This document shows, in pieces, positions 25,175 through 34,167 of a stretch of 64,000 nucleotides of DNA. The position numbers and the translations under genes are program-made. This DNA is from Actinacidiphila cocklensis (GTDB taxonomy: Bacteria > Actinomycetota > Actinomycetes > Streptomycetales > Streptomycetaceae). Where the stretch lies: assembly GCF_907177275.1 (NCBI RefSeq), contig NZ_CAJSLV010000059.1:314978-378977 (forward strand). Reading direction: 5' to 3'. The notes under the pieces were generated by a model, which was given only the letters and a program-made list of their open reading frames with translations, was not told where the DNA came from and did not search any database. Every line of letters starts with the position of its first letter. The stretch's first letter is position 1.

Positions 25175-25447
25175 GGTCGGGCTTCTCCTGCTGCTCGCTG
25201 CCGTCGGGACGGCCAGCGTAGTGCGCGATACCCGGCTCATTGCGGGCAACCCACAGGGCGCGGCCAAGGGGCGGGCGCACCGCCGTTCCGTGCGGGAACG
25301 GGCGGCGTTACAGAGGGCGAAAGCGCTGTTGCACGCACGTGACAACGGGCGGACAGGAGGGGGATCTTCCCGGCCCATTCTTTGAGTACCGCAGGCCGAC
25401 GAACGTGCCGCGGAGCCGACTTCACGCTTTTCCAGGGGGACACCACC

Positions 25448-26530
25448 ATGCCTGCTCGCACCATGCGCCGCACGACCGCCACCGCCATCGCCCTCACCGC
25501 GGGCATCACCGGCCTCGGCCTGATGCTGACCGCCTGCGGCCCCGAGGACGCCACCGGCGCGGACGGCGCCAACCCCTCGGCGACGAGCACCGCGAACGGC
25601 AACGGCACCACAAGCGGAACGGGCAGCAACGGCAGCAAGGGGAGCAGCGGCGGCAACGGGAACGCCGCAAAGCCCATTGCCAGTACGGCGCCGAAGGCCG
25701 CCCCGCCGCTCAACGGCACCGCGCACAACGGCCTGACGATCAGCGACGGCACCCGCTTCGTGGTGATGAACGGCACCCGCGTCGACTTCGGCACCGCCGT
25801 GCGCGACCTGGCCTGGTCGCCCGACGGCAGGAAGGCCGCCTTCGTGGACGGCGACGGCGACCTCGTCGTCAGCAACCCGGACGGCAGCGGCCGCACGGTC
25901 GTCGCGAAGAACCCGGGCGGCCAGAACTGGTCCCACCCGACGTGGCAGGTCAGGAAGGCCGACACCGCCAACGGCCTGCCGAAGCTGGACAACCTGTTCT
26001 TCGCCGGCCGCAAGGACGGTGTGTCCAAGCTCTACGGCGTCCCCGCCACCGGGCACAATGCCACGCCCACCGTGCTGGGCCTGGGCCACGAGTCCGGCGA
26101 GAACATCAAGCCGCTGCCGCAGACCGGCAACGCGTGGCCCAGCGGGGGCGGCACGTACGGCACCTCCGTCTACGCCAACAGCGGCGACGGAATGGTCTAC
26201 ATCCGCGACGACTACCTGCGGCAGCAGGGCGCCGCCATCACCAAGGGCTCCGAGCCCGCGGCGGCGCCGGTCGACGACGACGGCTTCGTCTTCGTCCGCT
26301 CCGTCGGCGGCCACGACCACCTCTTCCGGGAGACGCCGGGGACGAACGGCCCGACGTTCAAGGACCTCACCCCGAACGCCACCACCGACTACACCGAGCC
26401 GGCCTTCTCCGCCGACGGCAGGACCATCGCCGCCCGCACCCCCGACGGCATCGTCACGCTGCCCGCCGACGGCTCCAAGGCCCCGGTCAAGGTGTCGGGT
26501 TACGTGGGCCTGCCCGCCTACCGCGCCTGA
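25448..26530 (+). CDS. Lipoprotein with TolB-like beta-propeller
   Basis: 360 residues from ATG 25448, with SD AGGGGGA. The signal peptide ends in a lipobox (LMLTACG), so it should be lipid-anchored on the outer face of the membrane. A low-complexity Ser/Gly/Asn-rich linker follows to about 80. The remainder has repeated PD40/WD40-like blades (LAWSPDGRKAAFVDGDGDLV; FSADGRTIAARTPDGIVTL). The function is unknown; it probably binds a protein or surface partner. It ends 15 bp from a convergent gene. Confidence 0.82.
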   Translation: MPARTMRRTTATAIALTAGITGLGLMLTACGPEDATGADGANPSATSTANGNGTTSGTGSNGSKGSSGGNGNAAKPIASTAPKAAPPLNGTAHNGLTISDGTRFVVMNGTRVDFGTAVRDLAWSPDGRKAAFVDGDGDLVVSNPDGSGRTVVAKNPGGQNWSHPTWQVRKADTANGLPKLDNLFFAGRKDGVSKLYGVPATGHNATPTVLGLGHESGENIKPLPQTGNAWPSGGGTYGTSVYANSGDGMVYIRDDYLRQQGAAITKGSEPAAAPVDDDGFVFVRSVGGHDHLFRETPGTNGPTFKDLTPNATTDYTEPAFSADGRTIAARTPDGIVTLPADGSKAPVKVSGYVGLPAYRA

Positions 26531-26545
26531 CCGCCCCCAGCGACC

Positions 26546-27127
26546 CTACCGGCCCTTGGCCAACTCCGCCCGCAGCTCGTCGAGATGCGCGTCGGCGACG
26601 TCATGCGGCAGGAATTCCACGACGTCGACGAAACGGAAGACCACCTGCGAGGCGCTCACCGCGAACTCGTAGTCGGCGAAACCGACCACCGCGCCCATCG
26701 AACCGCGCACCGCACCCCGGACGACATGCGACGTCATGTCGTCCGGGGTCTGCGCGCTGGTGCCGCGGCGGGCGTTGGGCCTGGCGAGATACGGGCACAC
26801 CATCGAGGCGTAGAGCATGCACGCCCGGTGCCCCGGGCCTTCGAGGGTGGGCGCCATGTTGCGGTACGGGCGTCCCGCGGCCAGCGCCTCGCCTATTGCC
26901 GCGCTTTCCGGCCCGCCCACCACGCGCCAGACCGGGCCGCGCGGCATCAGTACATTGCACACGGAACACAGCCGCTGCCTGGCGCAGTTCGCACTGCGGT
27001 CGTAGTCGGTCAGCGCGAACTGCGGCTGGTCGCCCTCCCACGGAGTGATGGCGGGCACGGGATAGCCGCGGACATCGCGCGGCCTTTCCTCCACCGACTG
27101 CGGCATGGGCACGGTTTCGAAGCGCAT
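26546..27127 (-). CDS. Conserved hypothetical protein with Cys cluster
   Basis: 193 residues, no signal peptide. The middle contains CARQRLCSVCNVLMPRG and HRACMLYASMVCPYLARP, five to six cysteines in two clusters that could bind zinc or iron-sulfur. The remainder is ordinary mixed sequence. I do not recognise the family. It lies 12 bp downstream of the DUF1992 gene on the same strand and is probably co-transcribed with it. Confidence 0.75.
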   Translation of the reverse strand: MRFETVPMPQSVEERPRDVRGYPVPAITPWEGDQPQFALTDYDRSANCARQRLCSVCNVLMPRGPVWRVVGGPESAAIGEALAAGRPYRNMAPTLEGPGHRACMLYASMVCPYLARPNARRGTSAQTPDDMTSHVVRGAVRGSMGAVVGFADYEFAVSASQVVFRFVDVVEFLPHDVADAHLDELRAELAKGR

Positions 27128-27139
27128 CCGCCTTGCTTA

Positions 27140-27643
27140 TCAGGCGGAACGGCGCCTGCGGAACAGCCCGCCCCGACCGCCCCTGCCGCCCCGCGCGGGC
27201 GCCTCGGGCGCCTGAGGCGGCGGAGCTGGTTCCGCCTCGGCCGCCGCGGCCCTCGCGGCCCGCCAGTCGGCGACGACCTGCTCGGTGTCGAACAGCCCGC
27301 GGCCCAGCGCAGGCCCCTCGGGAGGCCGCCGCAGCGCCTCCCGCAGCTTGTCGTTGATCTCCCCGACGATCTGCCGCACCTGCGCCTCGGTGGCCGCCCG
27401 ACCGACGGCCTCCATCGCGTCCTCGGCCTCCTTGCGCAGCACCAGCGACGGCGGCAGCGCGGACAGGCCCTCCCGCTGCATCTTGCCGCGGACCCACCAC
27501 AACTCGTCGTAAGGCGCGTCCAGCGACGGCAGCGGTTTGCCCGCTCCGGGCAGCGACGCGAACTCGCCGCGCCGCTCGGCCTCGCGGATCTGCTTGTCGG
27601 CCCAGGTCTCCCAGGAGACGCCGGGCGGCTTGCGCTCGGTCAT
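27140..27643 (-). CDS. DUF1992 (DnaJ homologue subfamily C member 28-like) protein
   Basis: 167 residues from ATG 27643, with SD AGGAG. It begins with the DUF1992 core: WETWADKQIREAERRGEF, LPGAGKPL and ELWWVRGKMQREGLSALPPS, matching the J-domain-associated conserved region. The C-terminus is an Arg/Gly/Pro-rich tail ending LFRRRRSA. No J domain is present. The function is unknown. Another start at 27667 would add 8 residues without better support. Confidence 0.85.
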   Translation of the reverse strand: MTERKPPGVSWETWADKQIREAERRGEFASLPGAGKPLPSLDAPYDELWWVRGKMQREGLSALPPSLVLRKEAEDAMEAVGRAATEAQVRQIVGEINDKLREALRRPPEGPALGRGLFDTEQVVADWRAARAAAAEAEPAPPPQAPEAPARGGRGGRGGLFRRRRSA

Positions 27644-27707
27644 GCCGCACTCCTCCCGCTCCCGCACGGCCCCCGAAAACCGGGACGCACGCGACGACGC
27701 CTCCAGG

Positions 27708-29414
27708 CTACAAGTGCGCCGCGGAAGGCGGCCTTGCGCGGGCGGCCAGCAGCGCCACGTCGTCCTCGGCCGCGGACGGCGCCACCTGGTGCACGACCCG
27801 GGCGAGCAGCGCGTCCAGCGGCCCTGCCGCGTGCGGCAGCTCGATCCCTGCCAGCCGGCCCAGCGACGTGTCGATGTCCTCGTTGCGCCGCTCGACCAGG
27901 CCGTCGGTGTAGAGCAGCAGCGTGTCGCCGGCCCGCCAGCGTACGTACACCGCCTCGTACTGCCCGCGCAGGTCCGCGCCCAGCGGCGGTCCCGGCGGGA
28001 CGTTCAGCAGCCGCACACGGCCGTCAGGGGTGACCAGGGCGGGCGGCAGGTGGCCGGCGTTGGCGAACCAGCAGCCGCCGCGCACCGGGTCGGCCAGCGC
28101 CAGCAGGCACGTCGCGGGCCGCTCGGTGCCCGCGGCCGCCAGCAGCTTGTCCATCCGGCGCAGGATGCGGTCCGGCGGATCGCCCTCGCCCGCGACCACC
28201 CGCAGCATCGACCGGTAGTGGCTCATCTCCACGGCCGCCTCCACGCCGTGGCCCATGACGTCGCCCATCGCCAGCAGGGTGATCCCGGACGGCAGCGCCA
28301 GGGTGTCGAACCAGTCGCCGCCCACCAGATCCATCGCACCGGCCGGCAGATAGCGGGTGGCGACGTCGAGCTGCGGATGCGGGACACCGGGCGCGGCCAG
28401 CAGCGCCCGCTGCAGTTCCACGGCGATGCCGTGCTCGCGGCTGTAGCGGCGGGCGTTGTCCATGCTGATCGCCGCCCGGTCGGCGAGCGCCCCCGCCACC
28501 GCCATGTCCTCGTCGTCGAAGGGCGGCGACGAGCCGGCCCTGATCAGCGTGACCGTGCCGAGCTGCGCCCCGCGCGCCGCCAGCGGCACCACGAGCCCCG
28601 AGTGGATGCCCGTCGCGCGGTAGGCCTCCACCCTTTCCGCGTTCGGCGCCGAACGGGCCAGGTCGGCGTCGGCCGGCACGTTGTACATCATCGGGCGCCG
28701 GGTCTCCAGGCAGCGCGGGATCGCCGAGCCCGGCTGGTAGTCGACGTGCTCGCCCGCCACACCGAACTGCTGCACCGACTCGTGCAGCCGCGGCACCGCC
28801 GCCATCGCGGCCCGGCGCATCCGGAGCATCCCCTCGGGCGGCGGGCGGCGGCCCTCGCCGCCCTGCATCTCCAGCAGCTCCACGGTGGCCACGTCCGCGA
28901 TGACCTCGACCAGCAGGTCGCACAGCTCCTGGCAGGTGCGGTCTATCTCCAGGGTCTGCCCGATGCGCACCGCCGCGGTGTCCAGCAGCTGCAGCCGCTC
29001 CCTGGCCCGCTCCAGCTCCGCCTGCGCCTCGCTGTCCGCGCTCACCTCGAAGATCACCGCGCCCACGCCGCGGACCCGGCCCTGCTCGTCCTCCAGCCGG
29101 TGGTAGCAGCCGCGCCACACCCGCACCCGGTGCGGCGAGTCCGCACGGGTCTGCCCGCTCGACACCATCTCGCGGGCGCGGCCGTCGGCGAGGACCTGGC
29201 GCAGCGTCTCCACGCCGACGTCCACCAGGGGGACGATCTCGCGGATCGTCCGCCCGATGTGCGCGTCCGCGTCCAGCCCGTTCATGCAGGCCAGCGCCGG
29301 GTTGACGTACACGTAGCGCAGGTCCGTGTCGAGCACGGCGACGCCGGCCTCGGTGCCGTTCAGCAGCGCGCCCCACGCCCACGCACCGGCGTCCGCCGGA
29401 GGGTCGCCGTCCAT
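27708..29414 (-). CDS. PAS-GAF-PP2C (SpoIIE/RsbU-type) serine phosphatase
   Basis: 568 residues. The start is ATG 29414, preceded by AGGAGGGA. A PAS domain (about 12-125) has GVAVLDTDLRYVYVNPALA. A GAF domain follows (about 165-320; GLVVPLAARGAQLGTVTLI). The C-terminal PP2C/SpoIIE phosphatase domain has the metal-binding Asp residues in GGDWFDTL, GDVMGHGVEAA, and DDVALLAARA. Such proteins regulate anti-sigma/anti-anti-sigma switches. This fits a genome with SigB-like sigma factors, although no RsbV/RsbW genes are adjacent. Confidence 0.92.
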   Translation of the reverse strand: MDGDPPADAGAWAWGALLNGTEAGVAVLDTDLRYVYVNPALACMNGLDADAHIGRTIREIVPLVDVGVETLRQVLADGRAREMVSSGQTRADSPHRVRVWRGCYHRLEDEQGRVRGVGAVIFEVSADSEAQAELERARERLQLLDTAAVRIGQTLEIDRTCQELCDLLVEVIADVATVELLEMQGGEGRRPPPEGMLRMRRAAMAAVPRLHESVQQFGVAGEHVDYQPGSAIPRCLETRRPMMYNVPADADLARSAPNAERVEAYRATGIHSGLVVPLAARGAQLGTVTLIRAGSSPPFDDEDMAVAGALADRAAISMDNARRYSREHGIAVELQRALLAAPGVPHPQLDVATRYLPAGAMDLVGGDWFDTLALPSGITLLAMGDVMGHGVEAAVEMSHYRSMLRVVAGEGDPPDRILRRMDKLLAAAGTERPATCLLALADPVRGGCWFANAGHLPPALVTPDGRVRLLNVPPGPPLGADLRGQYEAVYVRWRAGDTLLLYTDGLVERRNEDIDTSLGRLAGIELPHAAGPLDALLARVVHQVAPSAAEDDVALLAARARPPSAAHL

Positions 29415-29569
29415 CCCCGTCCCTCCTCGCAGCGTCCTCACCTACGTTCCACAGTGCGCGCCCCCGCCCCGATCCGCCCTCCGGGCGGAAAGCCGTGGCC
29501 GATCCCCACGGGAGGCGGCACCATCTACGGGCGCGGCAAACCGCGCCGCACAGCGGAAGGCGGGACGTC

Positions 29570-30514
29570 ATGGACAGCGAGCCCTACGACCACGGGATGC
29601 TCGACGTCGGCGAGGGCAACCTCGTTTACTGGGAGCAGTGCGGCAATCCCGCGGGGAAGCCCGCGCTCGTGGTGCACGGCGGCCCCGGCTCGGGTTGCAC
29701 CCCGGGACACCGCACCCTCTTCGACCCGCAGGCCTACCGCGCGGTCCTGTTCGACCAGCGCAACTGCGGCCGCAGCCTTCCGCACGCGTCCGACCCTGCC
29801 ACGGACCTCGCGCACAACACCACCGACCACCTCGTCGCCGACATGGAGCAGCTGCGCCGCCACCTCGGCATCGAGCGCTGGCTGCTGATGGGCGGGTCGT
29901 GGGGCTCGACGCTGATCCTGGCGTACGCGCAGCGGCACCCCGAGCGGGTCACGGAGATCGTGATCAACGGGGTGACGACGACCCGCCGCGCCGAGACCGA
30001 CTGGCTCTACCGGGGCGTGGGCCGGTTCTTCCCCGGCGAATGGGAGCGCTTCAGGGACGGCGCGGGACCCGGCGTGGCACCGCAGGACGTGGTCGCGGCG
30101 TACGCGGCGCTGACCGAGCACCCGGACGCGGCCGTACGGGAGCGCGCCACCGCCGACTGGTGCACCTGGGAGGACGCGGTGCTCTCGCTCGAACCGAGCG
30201 GCGGCCCGCGCCCTTACAGCGACCGCCCCTCCACGGCGAAGCTGGCGATGGTGCGCATCACGAGCCGCTACTTCTCGCACGGGGCCTGGCTGCCGGAGGG
30301 CGCCCTGATCGACGGCGCCGCCCGGCTCACCGGCATTCCCGGCGCCCTCTTCCACGGCAGGCTCGACCTCAGCTCGCCGGTGGACACCGCGTACCACCTC
30401 GTACGCGGCTGGCCGGACGCCCGGCTGACCGTGGTGGACGACTCCGGCCACAAGGGCAGCGCCACGATGAGCGCGAGCGTACGGGCGGCCCTGGCGGCGT
30501 ACGCCACTCGGTAA
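29570..30514 (+). CDS. pip: Proline iminopeptidase-like alpha/beta hydrolase
   Basis: 314 residues from ATG 29570, with SD GGAAGG. The fold has the oxyanion motif HGGPGSGC (about 37), FDQRNCGRS, the nucleophile elbow GGSWGSTL, and the late Asp and His (GRLDLSSP; DDSGHKGS). These match peptidase family S33 prolyl aminopeptidases, which release N-terminal proline from peptides in the cytoplasm. Its stop lies 3 nt from that of the convergent MFS gene. Confidence 0.88.
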   Translation: MDSEPYDHGMLDVGEGNLVYWEQCGNPAGKPALVVHGGPGSGCTPGHRTLFDPQAYRAVLFDQRNCGRSLPHASDPATDLAHNTTDHLVADMEQLRRHLGIERWLLMGGSWGSTLILAYAQRHPERVTEIVINGVTTTRRAETDWLYRGVGRFFPGEWERFRDGAGPGVAPQDVVAAYAALTEHPDAAVRERATADWCTWEDAVLSLEPSGGPRPYSDRPSTAKLAMVRITSRYFSHGAWLPEGALIDGAARLTGIPGALFHGRLDLSSPVDTAYHLVRGWPDARLTVVDDSGHKGSATMSASVRAALAAYATR

Positions 30515-30517
30515 TGG

Positions 30518-31924
30518 TCAGCGCCGGGCCGGGGCGAGGACCGGGGCGGCCGCGTCCCTGGGCGTACGCCGTCCGGCCGCGGCAATGGCCGCCGCCGCGG
30601 CGCACACCGCGGCGGCCACCAGCAGTGCCCCCGCCACACCGTGGTCGGCGCGGCCCGTCCCCCGGTGCGGGCCGACCGTGACGAAGGCGCCGAGAACGGC
30701 GACGCCCATGGTGGCGCCGAGTTGCCGCAGGGCGTTGAAGAGACCGCCCGCTGCCCCTGCCGCGCCGTCGGGCGCGAGGGCGATGACCGCGGTGGTGAGC
30801 GCGGGCAGCGCGAAGGACACCCCGAAACCGGCCGCGGCGAGCCCGGCCGCGAGCAGCGCGTAGGGCGCCCCCGTCCACACCGCGGCGCCCATGGCGGCGG
30901 CGCCCGCGGTGAGCAGGCACAGCCCGGCCAGGACCGGCCCGCGCGGCCCGACACGGGCGACGATGCGCCCGGTGAGCAGCGGGTTGAAGGCGGTCGGCAG
31001 CGTCATCGGCAGGAAGGCCAGGCCGGTGCCGACGGCGCTGTAGCCGAGGTGCTGCTGGAGCAGCAGCGGCAGCACGAACAGCACGCCGGTGAGCGTGAAC
31101 CCGACCGCCGCACCGGCCAGCAGCATCGCCCCCATGCCGGGCGCCCGCAGCACCGCCCCCGACAGCACGGGCGAGGTACTGCGGGCCTCCCGCAGCGCGA
31201 AGAGGCCGCCCGCGGCAATTGCCGCGCCGCACGACCACGCGGTGTGCGCCCAGTGCCGCCCCCCGGACGCGATCAGCGCGTCCGTGCCCAGCGCCAGCGC
31301 GGCGCAGGCCAGCGCCTGCCCCGTACGGTCGATGCGCCGGGCGGGAGCGGCGGGGCAGCGCACGGCGTTCCCCGACACCAGGGCGAGGGTGAGCGCGGCG
31401 ATCGGCACGTTGACGAGGAAGACGGCCCGCCATCCGGCCAGCCCCACCAGCAGCCCGCCCACGATCGGCCCGGCGGCGAGCGCGGCCCCGCTGACCGCCG
31501 CCCACACCGCGACCGCACGGCCGCGCCTGGCGGGGTCCGGGTAGAGCCGGGTGATCAGCGCCATCGAGCTGGGCACGCAGGCCGCCGCCGCGGCGCCGAG
31601 CACCGCACGCAGCACGACCAGCGTCCACAGCCCCTGCGCCGCCGCGCACAGCAGCGACCCGGCGCCGAAGACGGCGACACCGCCGCGGAAGAGCCGGTGC
31701 GCGCCGAAGCGGTCTGCGGCCGCCCCCGCCGACAGCAGCAGCGCGCCGAAGGCGACCGTGTAGCCGGTCACCGCCCACTGCAGGCCGGCCACCGAGCCGC
31801 CCAGCGCGTGCGCGAGGTCGGGCTCCGCGACCGACAGCACGGTCATGTCGAGGAGCACCATGAAGTAGCCGAGCGCGATACCCGCAAGCGCGTACGGTTT
31901 CGGGTCGGGGGACATGCCAGGCAT
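30518..31924 (-). CDS. MFS transporter, DHA2 (EmrB/QacA) type
   Basis: About 468 residues with thirteen to fourteen predicted membrane helices. Motifs are LLDMTVLSVAEPDLAHALGG (helix 1), GAAADRFGAHRLFRGG (motif A) and AVSGAALAAGPIVGGLLVGL (motif C). It likely exports a drug-like compound by proton antiport. The start is ATG 31924 with GGAG upstream; GTG 31930 and ATG 31915 are alternatives. It is divergent from a LysR regulator, which probably controls it. Confidence 0.88.
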   Translation of the reverse strand: MPGMSPDPKPYALAGIALGYFMVLLDMTVLSVAEPDLAHALGGSVAGLQWAVTGYTVAFGALLLSAGAAADRFGAHRLFRGGVAVFGAGSLLCAAAQGLWTLVVLRAVLGAAAAACVPSSMALITRLYPDPARRGRAVAVWAAVSGAALAAGPIVGGLLVGLAGWRAVFLVNVPIAALTLALVSGNAVRCPAAPARRIDRTGQALACAALALGTDALIASGGRHWAHTAWSCGAAIAAGGLFALREARSTSPVLSGAVLRAPGMGAMLLAGAAVGFTLTGVLFVLPLLLQQHLGYSAVGTGLAFLPMTLPTAFNPLLTGRIVARVGPRGPVLAGLCLLTAGAAAMGAAVWTGAPYALLAAGLAAAGFGVSFALPALTTAVIALAPDGAAGAAGGLFNALRQLGATMGVAVLGAFVTVGPHRGTGRADHGVAGALLVAAAVCAAAAAIAAAGRRTPRDAAAPVLAPARR

Positions 31925-31981
31925 CACCACTCCGGTCGTCCGGGACCGGCCCGGATCGCAGGTTCAGGGGGAAACGCCTGC

Positions 31982-32051
31982 CAGGGTGCGGCCGGGCCGC
32001 ACACCGCCTCCACCGGCTTGGCCGCACCCTGCGTTCGGCCGCGCCGAACGC
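31982..32051. promoter_or_regulatory. Inverted repeats in the MFS/LysR divergent intergenic region
   Basis: CAGGGTGCGGCC (31982-31993) is inverted perfectly at 32020-32031 with a 26-nt spacer. GCGTTCGGC (32031-32039) pairs with GCCGAACGC (32043-32051) around a 3-nt loop, ending 20 nt before the LysR start. LysR proteins bind dyads in such divergent regions, so one of these may be the operator. Confidence 0.5.
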
Positions 32052-32071
32052 ACCGAAACGGGAAGTGAGCG

Positions 32072-32971
32072 ATGGAACTGCGTCAGCTGCGGACCTTCGA
32101 GGCCGTCGTGCGCGAGGGCAGCGTCACGGACGCCGCCGTCGCCCTCGGCCTGGCGCCGTCGTCGGTGTCCCAGGCCGTCCGCACGCTGGAGAAGTCGCTG
32201 GGCGTCCAGCTCTTCGTCCGCGACCCGCGCGGCATGCGCACCACCGATGCGGGCGAGCGGCTGCTCTCCTGGGCCGGGCGGCTGCTCGACCAGGCCGAGC
32301 AGGCCCGCCGCGAGGTGGTCGCCGTCGACGCCGCGGCCCGCGAGGTCACCAGCGTGCGGCTGGGGGCGCTGGAGTCGATCGCCGCGGAACTGGTGCCGGG
32401 AATCCTGGACCGGCTGGCCGCCCGGCGCCCCGGGCTGCGGGTCGAGGTCCGCTCGGAGCCGTCCCGCGACGCGCTGCTCACCGCGGTGGGCGCCGGAGAG
32501 CTGGACGCCGCGCTGGTGCTGGACACCGGGAACGCCCTCGGCGACCTGGGTTTCCCCGTGCCCGCTGCCGGCCCGCTGGAATTCCTCGACCTGGATCCGG
32601 TCCCGCTGGTCCTGGTCGGCCCGCCCGACCACCCGTATGCCGGTACCGCCGGACTTTCCCCCGGGGACTTCGACGGGCAGCGGCTGCTGGTCAACACCGC
32701 GTCCTCCTGCTCCTTCGCGCTGGCCGCCGACCGGCTCTTCGGCCCTGCCGTCGAACGCGTCCAGGCCGGGAGCGTCGCCGTCATGCGGGCCTGGGCCAGG
32801 CAGGGCGTGGGCCTCGCCCTCCTCCCCGCCTTCGCGGTCACGCCCGACCTCGCCGCCGGCACCCTCGTCGCCCTCCACCTCCCCCTGCCCACCCTCCATC
32901 TCCGCCTCACCTGGCCCCCCTCGTCGGCCTCCCACCCCACCACCCGCGCCCTCCTCTACGCGGCGACCTGA
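32072..32971 (+). CDS. LysR family transcriptional regulator
   Basis: 299 residues. The N-terminal winged HTH starts MELRQLRTFEAVVREGSVTD and contains APSSVSQAVRTLEKSLGVQL; the C-terminal periplasmic-binding-like domain (90-290) includes VRLGALESIAAELVPGILDR and DAALVLDTGN. It is divergently transcribed from the DHA2 transporter and is the likely regulator of that gene. The effector is unknown. Confidence 0.92.
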   Translation: MELRQLRTFEAVVREGSVTDAAVALGLAPSSVSQAVRTLEKSLGVQLFVRDPRGMRTTDAGERLLSWAGRLLDQAEQARREVVAVDAAAREVTSVRLGALESIAAELVPGILDRLAARRPGLRVEVRSEPSRDALLTAVGAGELDAALVLDTGNALGDLGFPVPAAGPLEFLDLDPVPLVLVGPPDHPYAGTAGLSPGDFDGQRLLVNTASSCSFALAADRLFGPAVERVQAGSVAVMRAWARQGVGLALLPAFAVTPDLAAGTLVALHLPLPTLHLRLTWPPSSASHPTTRALLYAAT

Positions 32972-33137
32972 GGCCTTCCCAGGCCCCGCAGAGGGTGGGT
33001 ATCCGTCAGAGGCGGGCGGAACAGCGCCCTTTCGTGTCACGACCTGGACCCATCCCATCCCGATATGCGCCTTTTGGCGGCATCGCACCGCGGCGCCACT
33101 GCTGCGCCCGCACAAGCCGGACCGGTAGGCTTTCCGT

Positions 33138-33434
33138 GTGATCTTCAAGCGCATCGGAAGCACTCGGCCGTACCCGGACCACGGCCGGGTGAGTACGCGT
33201 GAGTGGGCGGACGTCGCCCCCCGACCCGTGCGGCTGGACCAGTTGGTGACCACCAAGGGACAGCTCGACCTGGAGACGCTGCTCGCCGAGGACTCCACCT
33301 TCTATGGCGACCTCTTCGCACATGTCGTCAAATGGCAGGGTGATCTCTATCTGGAAGACGGCCTGCACCGGGCGGTACGCGCCGCACTGCAGCAGCGTCA
33401 AGTGCTCCATGCCCGGGTCCTGGAGATGGACTGA
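33138..33434 (+). CDS. Conserved small actinobacterial protein (VapB-like annotation in the family)
   Basis: 98 residues with the conserved string VRLDQLVTTKGQLDLETLLA and FAHVVKWQGDLYLEDGLHRA. I recall near-identical proteins next to upp and a LytR_C gene in Streptomyces, sometimes annotated as VapB-family antitoxin; no toxin gene is adjacent here, so I do not assert that role. It lies 21 bp upstream of the LytR_C gene and is probably co-transcribed with it. Confidence 0.8.
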   Translation: MIFKRIGSTRPYPDHGRVSTREWADVAPRPVRLDQLVTTKGQLDLETLLAEDSTFYGDLFAHVVKWQGDLYLEDGLHRAVRAALQQRQVLHARVLEMD

Positions 33435-33455
33435 CAATCCGCTTACGCTGCGCTC

Positions 33456-34115
33456 ATGAGCATGCTGACGCCCTCTGGGATGGGCGGTAAGTACCGAGTC
33501 ACCGGGGACACGTACCCGCGGATGCGGCGACCCAGAAAGCGCGGTCGCCTCGTGGCCGCACTCGTCGCCTCGGTCGTCGTGCTGGGCCTGTTCGGCTGGG
33601 GCGCGCTGCAGCTCTTCCACGTCTTCACCGGAGACGACGGGGACACCAAGGCGAACGCGGCCCCGCAGAGCCGTCCCTGCGCCCCGGCGGCGACGCCGTC
33701 GCGCGCGCTGAAGGCGATGGCGCTGCCGCAGCCGGCCGGCGTGACGATGAACGTCTACAACGCCACCGTGCGGGGCGGCCTCGCCAAGACCACCGCGGAC
33801 GAGCTGGCCAAACGCGGCTTCAAGGTGAGCAAGTTCGGCAACGCACCGGCGCCGTACGACAAGAAGGTCATCCAGACGGCGCTGATCGTGGCGGGTCCCG
33901 CCGCCGAGGCGGCCGCCCGGGAGGCCGGCACCCAGGTGGCGGGTTCGACGGTGAAGATCGATCCGACCCGCAAGGACAAGAGCGTCGACCTGATGATCGG
34001 TACGGCCTTCACCGCGCTGGCCACCCCGGCCGACGCGGCCAAGGCCCGGATCACCGCGGCGAACCCGCCGGCACCCAAGCCCACCTGCGCGACCGCGACT
34101 CCGACCGCCCGCTGA
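33456..34115 (+). CDS. LytR C-terminal domain membrane protein
   Basis: 219 residues: a basic cytoplasmic N-terminus (RMRRPRKRGR), one membrane helix (about 32-52), then an external region with a LytR_C domain (VTMNVYNATVRGGLAKTTADELAKRGFKV). It lacks the LCP phosphotransferase domain. LytR_C domains occur in cell-wall-associated proteins, but the function of stand-alone versions is unknown. It ends 52 bp from upp, with a strong bidirectional hairpin between. Confidence 0.88.
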   Translation: MSMLTPSGMGGKYRVTGDTYPRMRRPRKRGRLVAALVASVVVLGLFGWGALQLFHVFTGDDGDTKANAAPQSRPCAPAATPSRALKAMALPQPAGVTMNVYNATVRGGLAKTTADELAKRGFKVSKFGNAPAPYDKKVIQTALIVAGPAAEAAAREAGTQVAGSTVKIDPTRKDKSVDLMIGTAFTALATPADAAKARITAANPPAPKPTCATATPTAR

Positions 34116-34128
34116 CGCCGGACACTCC

Positions 34129-34160
34129 GCCTGTCCGCCCGCCATCGCGGGCGGACAGGC
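34129..34160. terminator. 14-bp perfect bidirectional hairpin
   Basis: GCCTGTCCGCCCGC (34129-34142) and its exact complement (34147-34160) flank a 4-nt loop. It sits between the convergent LytR_C gene and upp. Confidence 0.8.
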
Positions 34161-34167
34161 CAGGCCG

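Noticed and set aside
25175..25300. Fluoride riboswitch upstream of crcB
   Set aside because: I could not find the conserved crcB-motif segments or pseudoknot pairing.
33138..33434. VapB antitoxin of a toxin-antitoxin pair
   Set aside because: No toxin-like gene is adjacent; the next gene is a LytR_C membrane protein, so I kept a neutral call.
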